64,000 nt of DNA, taken from contig NZ_CP066265.1 in assembly GCF_023278085.1 (NCBI RefSeq), positions 4,536,501-4,600,500 on the forward strand, read 5' to 3'. The stretch is from Pseudomonas syringae. GTDB taxonomy: Bacteria > Pseudomonadota > Gammaproteobacteria > Pseudomonadales > Pseudomonadaceae. This document shows positions 28,188 through 36,551 of the stretch, one piece after another. A program made the translations under genes and the position numbers. Every line of letters begins with the position of its first letter. Positions within the stretch are counted from its first letter, which is position 1. The notes below the pieces were generated by a model. The model was not told the origin of the DNA, made no database searches, and worked only from the letters and a program-made list of their open reading frames with translations.

Positions 28188-28731
28188 CAGATCTGTGACG
28201 CAGAGCGTCGCCCAAGGCATTCCCACGCAGGAGCGTGATGAACGACAATCTCACCCATCGTGCGACGCTCCACGTCGGCATGCCGTTCTGGACGCTCCGC
28301 GTCCGATCTTGAGTGTGTGGTGCGGTGCAGATTTGTGACGCAGAGCGCCACCCACAGCATTCCCACGCTGGAGCGCAGGGAACGATAATCTCAACTATCG
28401 TGCGACGCTCCGCGTCGACATGCCGTTCCGGACGCTCAGCGTCCGATCTTGAGTGTGTGGTGCGGTGCAGATCTGTGACGCAGAGCGCCGCCCACAGCAT
28501 TCCCACGCTGGAGCGCAGGGAACGATAATCTCAACTATCGTGCGACGCTCCGCGTCGACATGCCGTTCTGGACGCTCCGCGTCCGATCTTGAGTGTGTGG
28601 TGCGGTGCAGATCTGTGACGCAGAGCGCCACCCACAGCATTCCCACGCTGGAGCGCAGGGAACGATAATCTCAACTATCGTGCGACGCTCCGCGTCGACA
28701 TGCCATTCTGGACGCTCTGCGTCCGATCTTG
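28188..28731. repeat. Four-copy 140-bp tandem palindromic repeat array
   Basis: The phrase CAG-ATYTGTGACGCAGAGCG begins at 28188, 28328, 28468 and 28608, an exact 140-base period; the last copy stops at about 28731. Copies 2-4 differ by only a few bases while copy 1 is more diverged. Each unit holds several hairpins: TTCCC...GGGAA, CGATA-N8-TATCG, GACGC-TCC-GCGTC and GGACGC-TCN-GCGTCC. Changes between copies include the loop base of the last hairpin (C, A, C, T in order) while its stem is intact. Open frames inside repeat with the unit and are not credible genes. This fills most of the 639-base gap between rpsT and creA. Confidence 0.92.
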
Positions 28732-28739
28732 TTACACGC

Positions 28740-29210
28740 TCAAGGTGCAGGAGCGGGCGCCCACGGCAGGATCGGGATCGCCGTCACGGCGTTTTGCGGA
28801 CTGCCTTCGATGACGCGGTCGCTGTAGACCAGGTACACCAGCGTGTTGCGCTTCTTGTCGAAGAAACGCACCACCTGCATGGTCTTGAAGACCAGCGAAG
28901 TGCGCTCCTTGAAGACCTCGTCACCATCCTTGAGGTTCTCCTTGAAACGGATAGCGCCGACCTGACGACAGGCAATGGATGCCTCGGCACGGTCTTCAGC
29001 CAGCCCCAGACCACCCTTCACTCCGCCAGTCTTGGCACGCGACAGGTAGCAGGTGACACCCTCGACCTTGGGATCATCGAAAGCCTCAACCACGATTCGG
29101 TCGTTAGGCCCGACCATTTTGAACACTGTGGATACCTGACCGATCTCTTCTGCCGAGACCAGCGCCGGCACCAACAACAAAGCAGCCAGAACACCTTGCA
29201 TGACGCGCAT
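28740..29210 (-). CDS. creA: CreA family periplasmic protein
   Basis: 156 aa with a cleavable signal peptide ([20 protein letters not shown]) and the conserved CreA body ([55 protein letters not shown]). CreA-family proteins are periplasmic and poorly characterised; there is no creBCD operon here. It sits 38 bases after proB on the same strand and is probably cotranscribed. Two cysteines (VTCYLS, SIACRQ) may form a disulphide. Confidence 0.9.
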   Translation of the reverse strand: MRVMQGVLAALLLVPALVSAEEIGQVSTVFKMVGPNDRIVVEAFDDPKVEGVTCYLSRAKTGGVKGGLGLAEDRAEASIACRQVGAIRFKENLKDGDEVFKERTSLVFKTMQVVRFFDKKRNTLVYLVYSDRVIEGSPQNAVTAIPILPWAPAPAP

Positions 29211-29248
29211 CGTTTCTTCCTTTTATTTACCTGAACCCGCAACCCGAA

Positions 29249-30367
29249 TCAGACGAGGATCAGGTTATCCCGGTGAATCAACTCCGGCTCGGCCATGTAG
29301 CCCAGCTCACGAACAATGGCTTCCGAGGAGTGACCAATGATTTTCTGGGCCTCGATGGCACTGTAGTTACTCAGGCCACGAGCAATCTCCCGACCATCCG
29401 ACGCCACACACACCACCATCTCACCGCGCCGAAAACTGCCCTGCACCAGCTTGACGCCAACCGGCAGCAGGCTTTTATGATCCCTGGCCAGTGCCGACAC
29501 CGCACCATCGTCCAGCACCAGTGTGCCGCGCGTCTGCAGGTGACCGGCCAGCCACTGCTTGCGCGCGGCGAGCATTTCGCGCTCGGGAGACAGCAGGGTC
29601 CCCAGCCGCTCGCCACCCTTGAGTCGCGCCAGAACGCGCTCGATGCGTCCGCCGACGATCACCGTATGCGCACCGGAACGCGCCGCCAGACGCGCAGCGC
29701 GCAGCTTGGTCTGCATACCACCACGACCCAGCGCACCGCCGGTGCCGCCCGCCACCGCATCCAGTGCCGGATCATCGGCACGCGCTTCGTAGATCAGTTG
29801 TGCGTCAGGGTTATTGCGCGGGTCAGCGTCGAACATGCCATCACGGTCGGTCAGAATAACCAGCAGATCGGCCTCGACCAGATTGGCGACCAGCGCCGCC
29901 AGCGTGTCGTTATCGCCAAACCGGATTTCGTCAGTGACCACGGTGTCGTTTTCGTTGATGACCGGCACCACGCCCAACTCGACCAGCGTGCGCAGCGTAC
30001 TGCGCGCGTTCAGGTAACGCTTGCGATCCGACAGGTCGTCGTGCGTCAGCAGGATCTGCGCGGTATGCCGGCCATGCTCGGCAAAGCTCGACTCCCACGC
30101 CTGCACCAGCCCCATCTGGCCGATTGCAGCAGCAGCCTGAAGCTCGTGCATCGCACTGGGTCGCACTGTCCAGCCAAGACGACTCATACCGGCCGCCACA
30201 GCCCCGGAAGAAACCAGCACCAGCTCGACGCCCGCCTCATGCAGCGCCACCATCTGCTCAACCCACACACCCATGGCGTTGCGATCCAGGCCCTTGCCAT
30301 CCGCGGTCAGCAGGGCACTGCCGATTTTCACAACCCAGCGCTGGGCACCCGTCACTTTGCTGCGCAT
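29249..30367 (-). CDS. proB: Glutamate 5-kinase ProB
   Basis: 372 aa: an amino-acid kinase domain ([11 protein letters not shown] at the start, [10 protein letters not shown], and the [13 protein letters not shown] signature) plus a C-terminal PUA domain (about residues 280-360). It catalyses the first proline step, glutamate to glutamyl-5-phosphate, and is usually feedback-inhibited by proline. It lies downstream of obg, separated by an intrinsic terminator, with creA following. Confidence 0.96.
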   Translation of the reverse strand: MRSKVTGAQRWVVKIGSALLTADGKGLDRNAMGVWVEQMVALHEAGVELVLVSSGAVAAGMSRLGWTVRPSAMHELQAAAAIGQMGLVQAWESSFAEHGRHTAQILLTHDDLSDRKRYLNARSTLRTLVELGVVPVINENDTVVTDEIRFGDNDTLAALVANLVEADLLVILTDRDGMFDADPRNNPDAQLIYEARADDPALDAVAGGTGGALGRGGMQTKLRAARLAARSGAHTVIVGGRIERVLARLKGGERLGTLLSPEREMLAARKQWLAGHLQTRGTLVLDDGAVSALARDHKSLLPVGVKLVQGSFRRGEMVVCVASDGREIARGLSNYSAIEAQKIIGHSSEAIVRELGYMAEPELIHRDNLILV

Positions 30368-30410
30368 CTTCTTCCAACCTTAGCCAGAGGGTTTTCAAAT
30401 TCGGGATACA

Positions 30411-30439
30411 AAAACGCCGCTAACAATCGTAGCGGCGTT
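30411..30439 (-). terminator. Terminator between obg and proB
   Basis: On the minus strand AACGCCGCTA-N7-TAGCGGCGTT is followed by TTTT. It lies 19 bases after the obg stop and about 44 bases before the proB ATG, so proB likely has read-through or its own promoter. Confidence 0.85.
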
Positions 30440-30457
30440 CAAGTTTACTTCAAGCTA

Positions 30458-31723
<1,266 letters not shown>

Positions 31724-31853
31724 TTACATAAGACTCTTGCAAAAATGAGCGTTGCGATACCGATCAGAAACCAGCGACCCCAAGGGTCAACATCACAACA
31801 GCCCGCACAAACAGTTTTGCAAGAGACTCACCTGCCTCTCTACCTCTACAAAC

Positions 31854-31883
31854 AAAAAAGCCCCGTCGCAAGACAGGGCTTTT
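31854..31883 (-). terminator. rpmA terminator/attenuator
   Basis: On the minus strand an A/T-flanked hairpin with arms AAAAGCCC-N-GTC / GAC-N-GGGCTTTT, 15 bases after the rpmA stop, in the 216-base gap before obg. It may set lower obg expression relative to the ribosomal genes. Confidence 0.85.
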
Positions 31884-31897
31884 AAGCAACTGCGTGA

Positions 31898-32173
31898 TTA
31901 CGCTGCGGAGACTTCAGTCTTCGGAACGATGCTCACGTAGCGGCGACCGAAGGCGCCCTTGACTTGAAACTTGATCACGCCTTCCACTTTCGCGAACAGG
32001 GTGTGATCTTTGCCCATGCCAACGCCGTAGCCAGCGTGGAATTGGGTACCGCGCTGACGCACGATGATGTTGCCAGGGATGATAGCCTGGCCGCCATACA
32101 TCTTCACGCCAAGGCGTTTGGCTTCTGAGTCGCGCCCGTTACGGGTACTACCACCAGCTTTTTTGTGAGCCAT
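31898..32173 (-). CDS. rpmA: 50S ribosomal protein L27
   Basis: 91 aa. [20 protein letters not shown] is the conserved L27 start, whose N-terminal tail reaches the peptidyl-transferase centre, followed by [15 protein letters not shown]. It starts 32 bases after rplU. The leader-less start (AHKKAGG directly after Met) is the gram-negative type, without the cleaved extension of Firmicutes. Confidence 0.98.
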   Translation of the reverse strand: MAHKKAGGSTRNGRDSEAKRLGVKMYGGQAIIPGNIIVRQRGTQFHAGYGVGMGKDHTLFAKVEGVIKFQVKGAFGRRYVSIVPKTEVSAA

Positions 32174-32205
32174 GAGTCAATTCTCCAAATGAGGATTAGG
32201 CTGAA

Positions 32206-32517
32206 TTAAGCCTGAATACCTGTAATTTTGATCTCGGTGTACCACTGGCGGTGGCCCATGCGCTTCATGTGGTGCTTACGACGACGGAACTTGATGATAC
32301 GAACCTTGTCGTGACGACCTTGCGAGATCACTTCAGCCACAACGGTGGCGCCAGCAACAACCGGAGCACCGATGTTGACGTCGTCGCCATTACCGACCAG
32401 CAGAACGCGGTCGAAAGTGACGGATTCGCCAGTAGCGATTTCCAGTTTTTCAATTTTCAGGTATTCACCTGGGGCGACTTTGTACTGCTTGCCACCGGTA
32501 ACAATTACTGCGTACAT
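32206..32517 (-). CDS. rplU: 50S ribosomal protein L21
   Basis: 103 aa. [21 protein letters not shown] and the [14 protein letters not shown] motif identify L21. The ATG at 32517 has a GGAGAAAT Shine-Dalgarno; longer in-frame extensions run through the untranslated leader. It heads the rplU-rpmA-(obg) operon, and its promoter lies about 130 bases upstream, leaving a long leader that might be regulatory. Confidence 0.97.
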   Translation of the reverse strand: MYAVIVTGGKQYKVAPGEYLKIEKLEIATGESVTFDRVLLVGNGDDVNIGAPVVAGATVVAEVISQGRHDKVRIIKFRRRKHHMKRMGHRQWYTEIKITGIQA

Positions 32518-32648
32518 GGTATTTCTCCGAAAATCCTGCTCACCCAGCTCTTTATAAGAAGAGTATTGGCTGGCATGGCTGCATGGGGCTGGAACGGCCC
32601 GTTTGCATTGCGTAAGGCAGGTGCTGCCCAGGAAAGTTAGGGTGCGCG

Positions 32649-32677
32649 ATTGTACGCAAGGCAATCATGGGTTGCAA
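32649..32677 (-). promoter_or_regulatory. Sigma-70 promoter of rplU-rpmA
   Basis: On the minus strand TTGCAA (32677-32672), a 17-base spacer, then TACAAT (32654-32649). Near-consensus; predicts a 5' leader of about 125 bases before rplU. Confidence 0.75.
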
Positions 32678-32695
32678 GAGGCGGGTCGTCATACC

Positions 32696-32724
32696 TTGAC
32701 ACGCTCTACCCCGCAACCTAGCAT
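32696..32724 (+). promoter_or_regulatory. Sigma-70 promoter of ispB
   Basis: TTGACA (32696-32701), 17-base spacer, TAGCAT (32719-32724). It is divergent from the rplU promoter, the -35 hexamers being only 18 bases apart. The predicted transcript starts near 32731. Confidence 0.75.
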
Positions 32725-32756
32725 GCGGCGCAACCTATCCGGAGCACGTGTCGCTG

Positions 32757-33725
32757 ATGCAACCCCAAGCCTTCTACCGCACGGTGGCGGACGACTTTAG
32801 TGCCGTTGACCTTATCATCAAAAAGCAACTGACGTCCCGCGTACCGCTGGTTTCCAAGATCGGCGATTACATCACGTCGGCCGGCGGCAAACGCCTGCGC
32901 CCGCTGCTGGTGCTGTTGTGTGGCAAGGCTCTGGGCCGTGAAGGCGACGATGTTCGTCTGCTGGCCGCCACCATCGAATTCCTGCACACCGCCACGCTGC
33001 TGCACGACGATGTGGTCGACATGTCCGGCATGCGTCGCGGGCGCTCCACCGCAAACGCGCTGTGGGGCAACGCGCCCAGCGTACTGGTCGGCGACTTCCT
33101 TTATTCCCGCTCGTTCGAAATGATGGTCGAGCTGGGTTCGATGGACGTCATGAGAATTCTTTCCAAGGCAACCCGCGTGATTGCCGAGGGTGAAGTCCTG
33201 CAGCTCTCCAAGATCCGCGACGCCAGCACCACCGAAGAAACCTATATGGAAGTGATTCGCGGCAAGACAGCCATGCTGTTCGAAGCCTCGACCCACAGCG
33301 CCGCCGCCCTGTGCAATGCCTCTGAAGCGCAGACTGAAGCCTTGCGCACCTTCGGCGATCACCTGGGTGTGGCCTTCCAGCTGGTTGACGACCTGCTCGA
33401 CTACCTCGGTGATGCCGAAACACTGGGCAAGAACGTCGGTGACGATCTGGCCGAAGGCAAGCCTACCCTGCCGCTCATCTACACCATGCGCGAAGGTAGC
33501 CCCGAGCAAGCCGCGCTGGTTCGTCAGGCCATTCAGAAAGGCGGCCTGGAAGACCTGGAAAGCATCCGCAATGCCGTGCAAAGTGCCGGCGCGCTGGATT
33601 ACACCGCGCGCCTGGCCCGCGACTACGCCGCCCGCGCCATTGCCTGCCTTGAAGCACTGCCGCCCAGCGAGTATCGCGATGCGCTGGTCGAGCTTAGCGA
33701 GTTTGCGGTCGCCCGCACCCACTGA
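32757..33725 (+). CDS. ispB: IspB polyprenyl (octaprenyl/nonaprenyl) diphosphate synthase
   Basis: 322 aa long-chain trans-prenyltransferase that makes the ubiquinone side chain from IPP, a product of IspH. The first aspartate-rich motif is LLHDDVVDMSGMRRG and the second is QLVDDLLDYLGD. GGKRLRPLLVLL is the IPP-binding stretch. A GTG three codons upstream (32748) is also possible and lies only 3 bases from GGAG; the ATG matches the family length better. Chain length cannot be settled from sequence, but pseudomonads use UQ-9. Confidence 0.93.
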   Translation: MQPQAFYRTVADDFSAVDLIIKKQLTSRVPLVSKIGDYITSAGGKRLRPLLVLLCGKALGREGDDVRLLAATIEFLHTATLLHDDVVDMSGMRRGRSTANALWGNAPSVLVGDFLYSRSFEMMVELGSMDVMRILSKATRVIAEGEVLQLSKIRDASTTEETYMEVIRGKTAMLFEASTHSAAALCNASEAQTEALRTFGDHLGVAFQLVDDLLDYLGDAETLGKNVGDDLAEGKPTLPLIYTMREGSPEQAALVRQAIQKGGLEDLESIRNAVQSAGALDYTARLARDYAARAIACLEALPPSEYRDALVELSEFAVARTH

Positions 33726-33744
33726 CAGCAAGCCGGCACCGAAC

Positions 33745-33771
33745 AGCCCGTCCAGCGTGACGGGCTTTTTT
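33745..33771 (+). terminator. ispB intrinsic terminator
   Basis: AGCCCGTC-CAGCGT-GACGGGCT followed by T7, 19 bases past the ispB stop. Confidence 0.93.
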
Positions 33772-33814
33772 CCGCCCGCTATTAACTGACCTGAATCAAC
33801 CACTCAGCAAAAAA

Positions 33815-33829
33815 TGAGAATTAATCTCA
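33815..33829. promoter_or_regulatory. Upstream Fur-box-like palindrome
   Basis: TGAGAATTAATCTCA is a 15-base palindrome with one central mismatch, made of GAGAAT-type half sites like those in Fur boxes. It lies 22 bases upstream of the second Fur-like site, before the 33893 gene. Confidence 0.5.
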
Positions 33830-33837
33830 ATAGTGAC

Positions 33838-33869
33838 TTGCTATTATCTCGATAAGAATTATTCTCATC
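33838..33869 (+). promoter_or_regulatory. Promoter overlapped by a Fur box
   Basis: TTGCTA (33838-33843), 16-base spacer, TATTCT (33860-33865) form a plausible promoter. The 19-mer GATAAGAATTATTCTCATC (33851-33869) covers its -10 and matches the Fur consensus at 13 of 19 bases. Iron-bound Fur would therefore repress the following gene. A good AAGGAGATG ribosome site follows. Confidence 0.65.
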
Positions 33870-33892
33870 TGACCAAACGAAGGAGATGAGAC

Positions 33893-34135
33893 ATGACTTA
33901 TTTGATCGATGCATGGCTGGACCGCCCTCACCCTTACTTGAGAATTCTGCACCGCGAGACTGGCGAGGTGTGTGCCGTTCTTGAAGAGGAAGCTCTGGAA
34001 GAGTTGCGTGATCAGGGCGATCTGGACGTTTACAGCCTGAGCTCCAGCGAGCCGCTGCTGCTCAAGGAGATGGTGCGCAATCTGTTTCTGTTCTGTTATG
34101 CGCGGGCGTTGCGCCCAATGGGTGAGTTGCACTGA
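33893..34135 (+). CDS. Small iron-regulated protein (PA4570-like), function unknown
   Basis: 80 aa, acidic, without signal peptide or membrane helix. Sequence features: MTYLIDAWLDRPHPYLRILH start, an acidic middle (EEEALEELRDQGDLD) and a helical end (LLLKEMVRNLFLFCYARALRPMG). It has a very strong AAGGAGATGAG ribosome site and sits behind a Fur-box-covered promoter. The position after ispB matches P. aeruginosa PA4570, which I recall as strongly induced by iron starvation. No known domain recognised; function is unknown. Confidence 0.85.
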   Translation: MTYLIDAWLDRPHPYLRILHRETGEVCAVLEEEALEELRDQGDLDVYSLSSSEPLLLKEMVRNLFLFCYARALRPMGELH

Positions 34136-34161
34136 GCATGGAGCATCAGCACAACCCCGCC

Positions 34162-34190
34162 GCTGAACGAATCAGTTCGATTCGTTCAGC
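34162..34190. terminator. Bidirectional hairpin between 33893 gene and fklB
   Basis: Perfect 12-bp stem GCTGAACGAATC / GATTCGTTCAGC with loop AGTTC between two convergent genes. There is no strong T tract; it acts as a terminator by position. Confidence 0.7.
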
Positions 34191-34214
34191 GATCTTCTGT
34201 ATCGAACGGGTCGC

Positions 34215-34832
34215 TTACAGAACGTCGAGCAGTTCTACATCAAACACCAGCACGCTGTGCGGTGCGATGCTGCCAACGCCCTGAGCGCCGTAAGCCAGTT
34301 CGCTCGGCACGTGCAGACGCCATTTGCTGCCAGCGTTCATCAATTGCAGTGCTTCGGTCCAGCCAGCGATCACGCCGCTGACCGGGAATTCGGCAGGCTC
34401 GCCACGATCGTAGGAGCTGTCGAACACATTGCCGTCGATCAGCGTGCCATGGTAGTGAACGCGCACCTGGTCTTCACGGGTTGGCTTGGCACCTTCGCCA
34501 GCGGTCAGCACTTCGAACTGAAGACCCGACGCCAGAGTGGTCACGCCTTCGCGCTTGGCATTTTCAGCCAGATAAGCCTTGCCAGCACCAGCAGCCTGCT
34601 CAGCCTTGGCAGCCGCTTCGGCCTGCATGATTTCACGGATGACCTTGAAGCTGGCGGACATTTCTTCCTGACCGACACGGCTTGGCTGACCGCCAAAGGC
34701 ATCGCGCAGACCTGCCACGATAGCTTCCAGATCAACGCCCGGTGGCGGGTTATCGCGCAACTGGTCGCCCAATTGACGGCCAATGCCGTAGCTGACGCGG
34801 GTTTCGTCGGTGGACAGATTGACTTCGGACAT
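34215..34832 (-). CDS. fklB: FKBP-type peptidyl-prolyl isomerase (FklB-like)
   Basis: 205 aa of the FkpA/FklB/MIP group. The N-terminal helical dimerisation domain (NLSTDETRVSYGIGRQLGDQL) and long helix (to about residue 95) are followed by the FKBP domain (LQFEVLTAGEGAKP, VHYHGTLIDGNVFDSSYDRG, IPPHSVLVFDVELL-like end IAPHSVLVFDVELLDVL). No signal peptide is seen from the ATG at 34832, so it is probably cytoplasmic FKBP22-like. Adjacent to the Fur-regulated small gene but convergent, so unlinked in transcription. Confidence 0.92.
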   Translation of the reverse strand: MSEVNLSTDETRVSYGIGRQLGDQLRDNPPPGVDLEAIVAGLRDAFGGQPSRVGQEEMSASFKVIREIMQAEAAAKAEQAAGAGKAYLAENAKREGVTTLASGLQFEVLTAGEGAKPTREDQVRVHYHGTLIDGNVFDSSYDRGEPAEFPVSGVIAGWTEALQLMNAGSKWRLHVPSELAYGAQGVGSIAPHSVLVFDVELLDVL

Positions 34833-34985
34833 GACACTGCTCCGCAAAGGGGCACGCAGTCGGCAATCGCGTAAAACCTGAACGGTCATCACGATGCACC
34901 CTGATGCGCCCCGAACCAAAAGGCCGAGCAGCCTAGCACAGTTGGCAGGACGAGCCCTATCGCAGCATTGATCGAACGCTGACCG

Positions 34986-35294
34986 TCAGGACCACGAGGA
35001 ATGAAAGGAGATCGGCATGCGCATCTCCGAACGGTCGTTGACCGGCATACCGCACAGCTCGTCATGCACGACGCAGTGCACCAGATAAAACGGCACTACC
35101 GGAAAATCCTTCAGCATATCCCTCGCGTGCTCCACCGAACGCAGGTGCAGGGGCTTGCCCGCCGGGTCCTTGAGCATCACCGAGGTGCCATTCATGCGCA
35201 CATCCAGCAGATAAATGCCGCCTTCAAGGGAAATCAGGTTCAACTCCTCGACCCGCCCGGCCTGAGCGTGGCTGGCCAATTCCTGATAATTCAT
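34986..35294 (-). CDS. DUF6482-like conserved small protein
   Basis: 102 aa. MNYQELASHAQAGRVEELNLISLEGG then IYLLDVRMNGTSVMLKDPAGKPLHLRSVEHARDMLKDFP, a pattern of a small conserved Pseudomonas family (DUF6482, as I recall). No signal peptide or membrane segment. The ATG at 35294 has AGGAGG upstream and is preferred over a 22-codon extension. Its place between fklB and the YqhA-like gene matches PA4573. Function unknown. Confidence 0.85.
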   Translation of the reverse strand: MNYQELASHAQAGRVEELNLISLEGGIYLLDVRMNGTSVMLKDPAGKPLHLRSVEHARDMLKDFPVVPFYLVHCVVHDELCGMPVNDRSEMRMPISFHSSWS

Positions 35295-35429
35295 GATCGA
35301 ACCTCCTGCGCTGCATGTTAAGCATCGGAATGGACTTTTTACCGCATCGCCGGACAACATGCCAGAAACCGGGCCGCCTGCCCCTTGAGACCTGACTGGC
35401 CATTGAACAGCGGGCGGCCGGATCAGGCC

Positions 35430-35924
35430 TCAATGCTCGTGCTTGGTCAGTTTGTCCAGATAGCCCATCGCAAATGCCGATATCACGAAGGTCATGTGGA
35501 TGATCACGTACCACATCAGGTATTCCGGCTTGATATTGGTGGCATCCATGAACACCCGCAGCAAGTGAATCGAGGAAATTGCCACGATGGAGGCCGCGAC
35601 TTTCATCTTCAGCGAAGACGAATCCATGGTCCCCAGCCAGTTGAGCTTTTCCTTGTCTTCATCGATGTCCAGTTGCGAGACGAAGTTCTCATAGCCGGAA
35701 ATCATCACCATCACCAGCAGGCCACCGACCAGCGCCATGTCGATCAACGACAGCAGCACCAGAATCAGATCGGCTTCGGCAAGCGAAAAAATGTTGGGAA
35801 TGACGTGAAAGACTTCCTGGAAGAATTTCAGACACAACGCCAGCAGGCCAAGGGAAAGACCGAAATAGATCGGCGCCAGCAGCCAGCGCGATGCGTACAT
35901 GGCATTTTCAAAAAAACGTTCCAT
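35430..35924 (-). CDS. YqhA/UPF0114 family membrane protein
   Basis: 164 aa with three to four membrane helices ([50 protein letters not shown], and two near the C-terminus). [16 protein letters not shown] and YENFVSQLD are conserved in the UPF0114 (YqhA) family. The function is unknown. ATG at 35924 is chosen over one four codons upstream because [10 protein letters not shown] is the usual family start. Confidence 0.9.
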   Translation of the reverse strand: MERFFENAMYASRWLLAPIYFGLSLGLLALCLKFFQEVFHVIPNIFSLAEADLILVLLSLIDMALVGGLLVMVMISGYENFVSQLDIDEDKEKLNWLGTMDSSSLKMKVAASIVAISSIHLLRVFMDATNIKPEYLMWYVIIHMTFVISAFAMGYLDKLTKHEH

Positions 35925-36049
35925 TGAAACTCGCAAGGTGTTTTGAAAGGACGGACGAGTATATCAGCGGGGACGCGCGGCTCTGACTGTGCGACAAAAT
36001 ATCGCAGGCAATGCATCAAGGCGCTTTCAGGAATCAGACCGGCGAATGA

Positions 36050-36379
36050 TCAGAACAGCGATGATCGCTGACAAGGCGACCTGTCGCTGTTGATGCGCCG
36101 CAGTTCGGCCTGCATGTGCAGGGACCAGATCGAAATGTCGTCTGTGCATCGATAGCCGTGCAGCGACAGGCTCTCGGTAATGGAGGTCAGCACTGACTGC
36201 GCAGAAGGCTGCCCATTGAACGGCCCTTGGGACTTGATGGCAGACGGCTGCTCATCAGCCATGCCAGCGGCAAACAGCAGCATCCACTGGCTGCCGTCAC
36301 AAGGAAGCGGCCGAATGACACATTCGATACGGGTCATCAGCCCCAGACATTCTCGGGTAAGGCAAAGGCTACGCTGCAT
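36050..36379 (-). CDS. Conserved hypothetical protein (PA4575-like)
   Basis: 109 aa. The start ATG 36379 has a clear CAGGAGC Shine-Dalgarno 5 bases upstream. Sequence: MQRSLCLTRECLGLMTRIEC, VIRPLPCDGSQWMLLFAAGM, then a serine-rich middle and LTSITESLSLHGYRCTDDISIWSLHMQAELRRIN. Five cysteines are present. No signal peptide or domain recognised. It occupies the same slot as PA4575 between the YqhA-like gene and the LonB protease. Function unknown. Confidence 0.75.
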   Translation of the reverse strand: MQRSLCLTRECLGLMTRIECVIRPLPCDGSQWMLLFAAGMADEQPSAIKSQGPFNGQPSAQSVLTSITESLSLHGYRCTDDISIWSLHMQAELRRINSDRSPCQRSSLF

Positions 36380-36551
36380 AATGCGCTCCTGATCAGTACC
36401 GATATCCAGCTTCTCTCGAAGCAGGATATGCACCAGTCCTCAAGGCCACGGCGGTCACAGCCAAGACTAGAGGAAAACTGCACTATGCGAAACATCGCTG
36501 ATGAACGGGGCCTGGCGACCTGCTTGCCACCCGACCCGATTCACACAGCTA

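Noticed and set aside
28188..28731. CRISPR array or repeated small genes in the 140-bp array
   Set aside because: Units are nearly identical along the whole 140 bases with no unique spacers and no cas genes; the repeated open frames just follow the repeat period.
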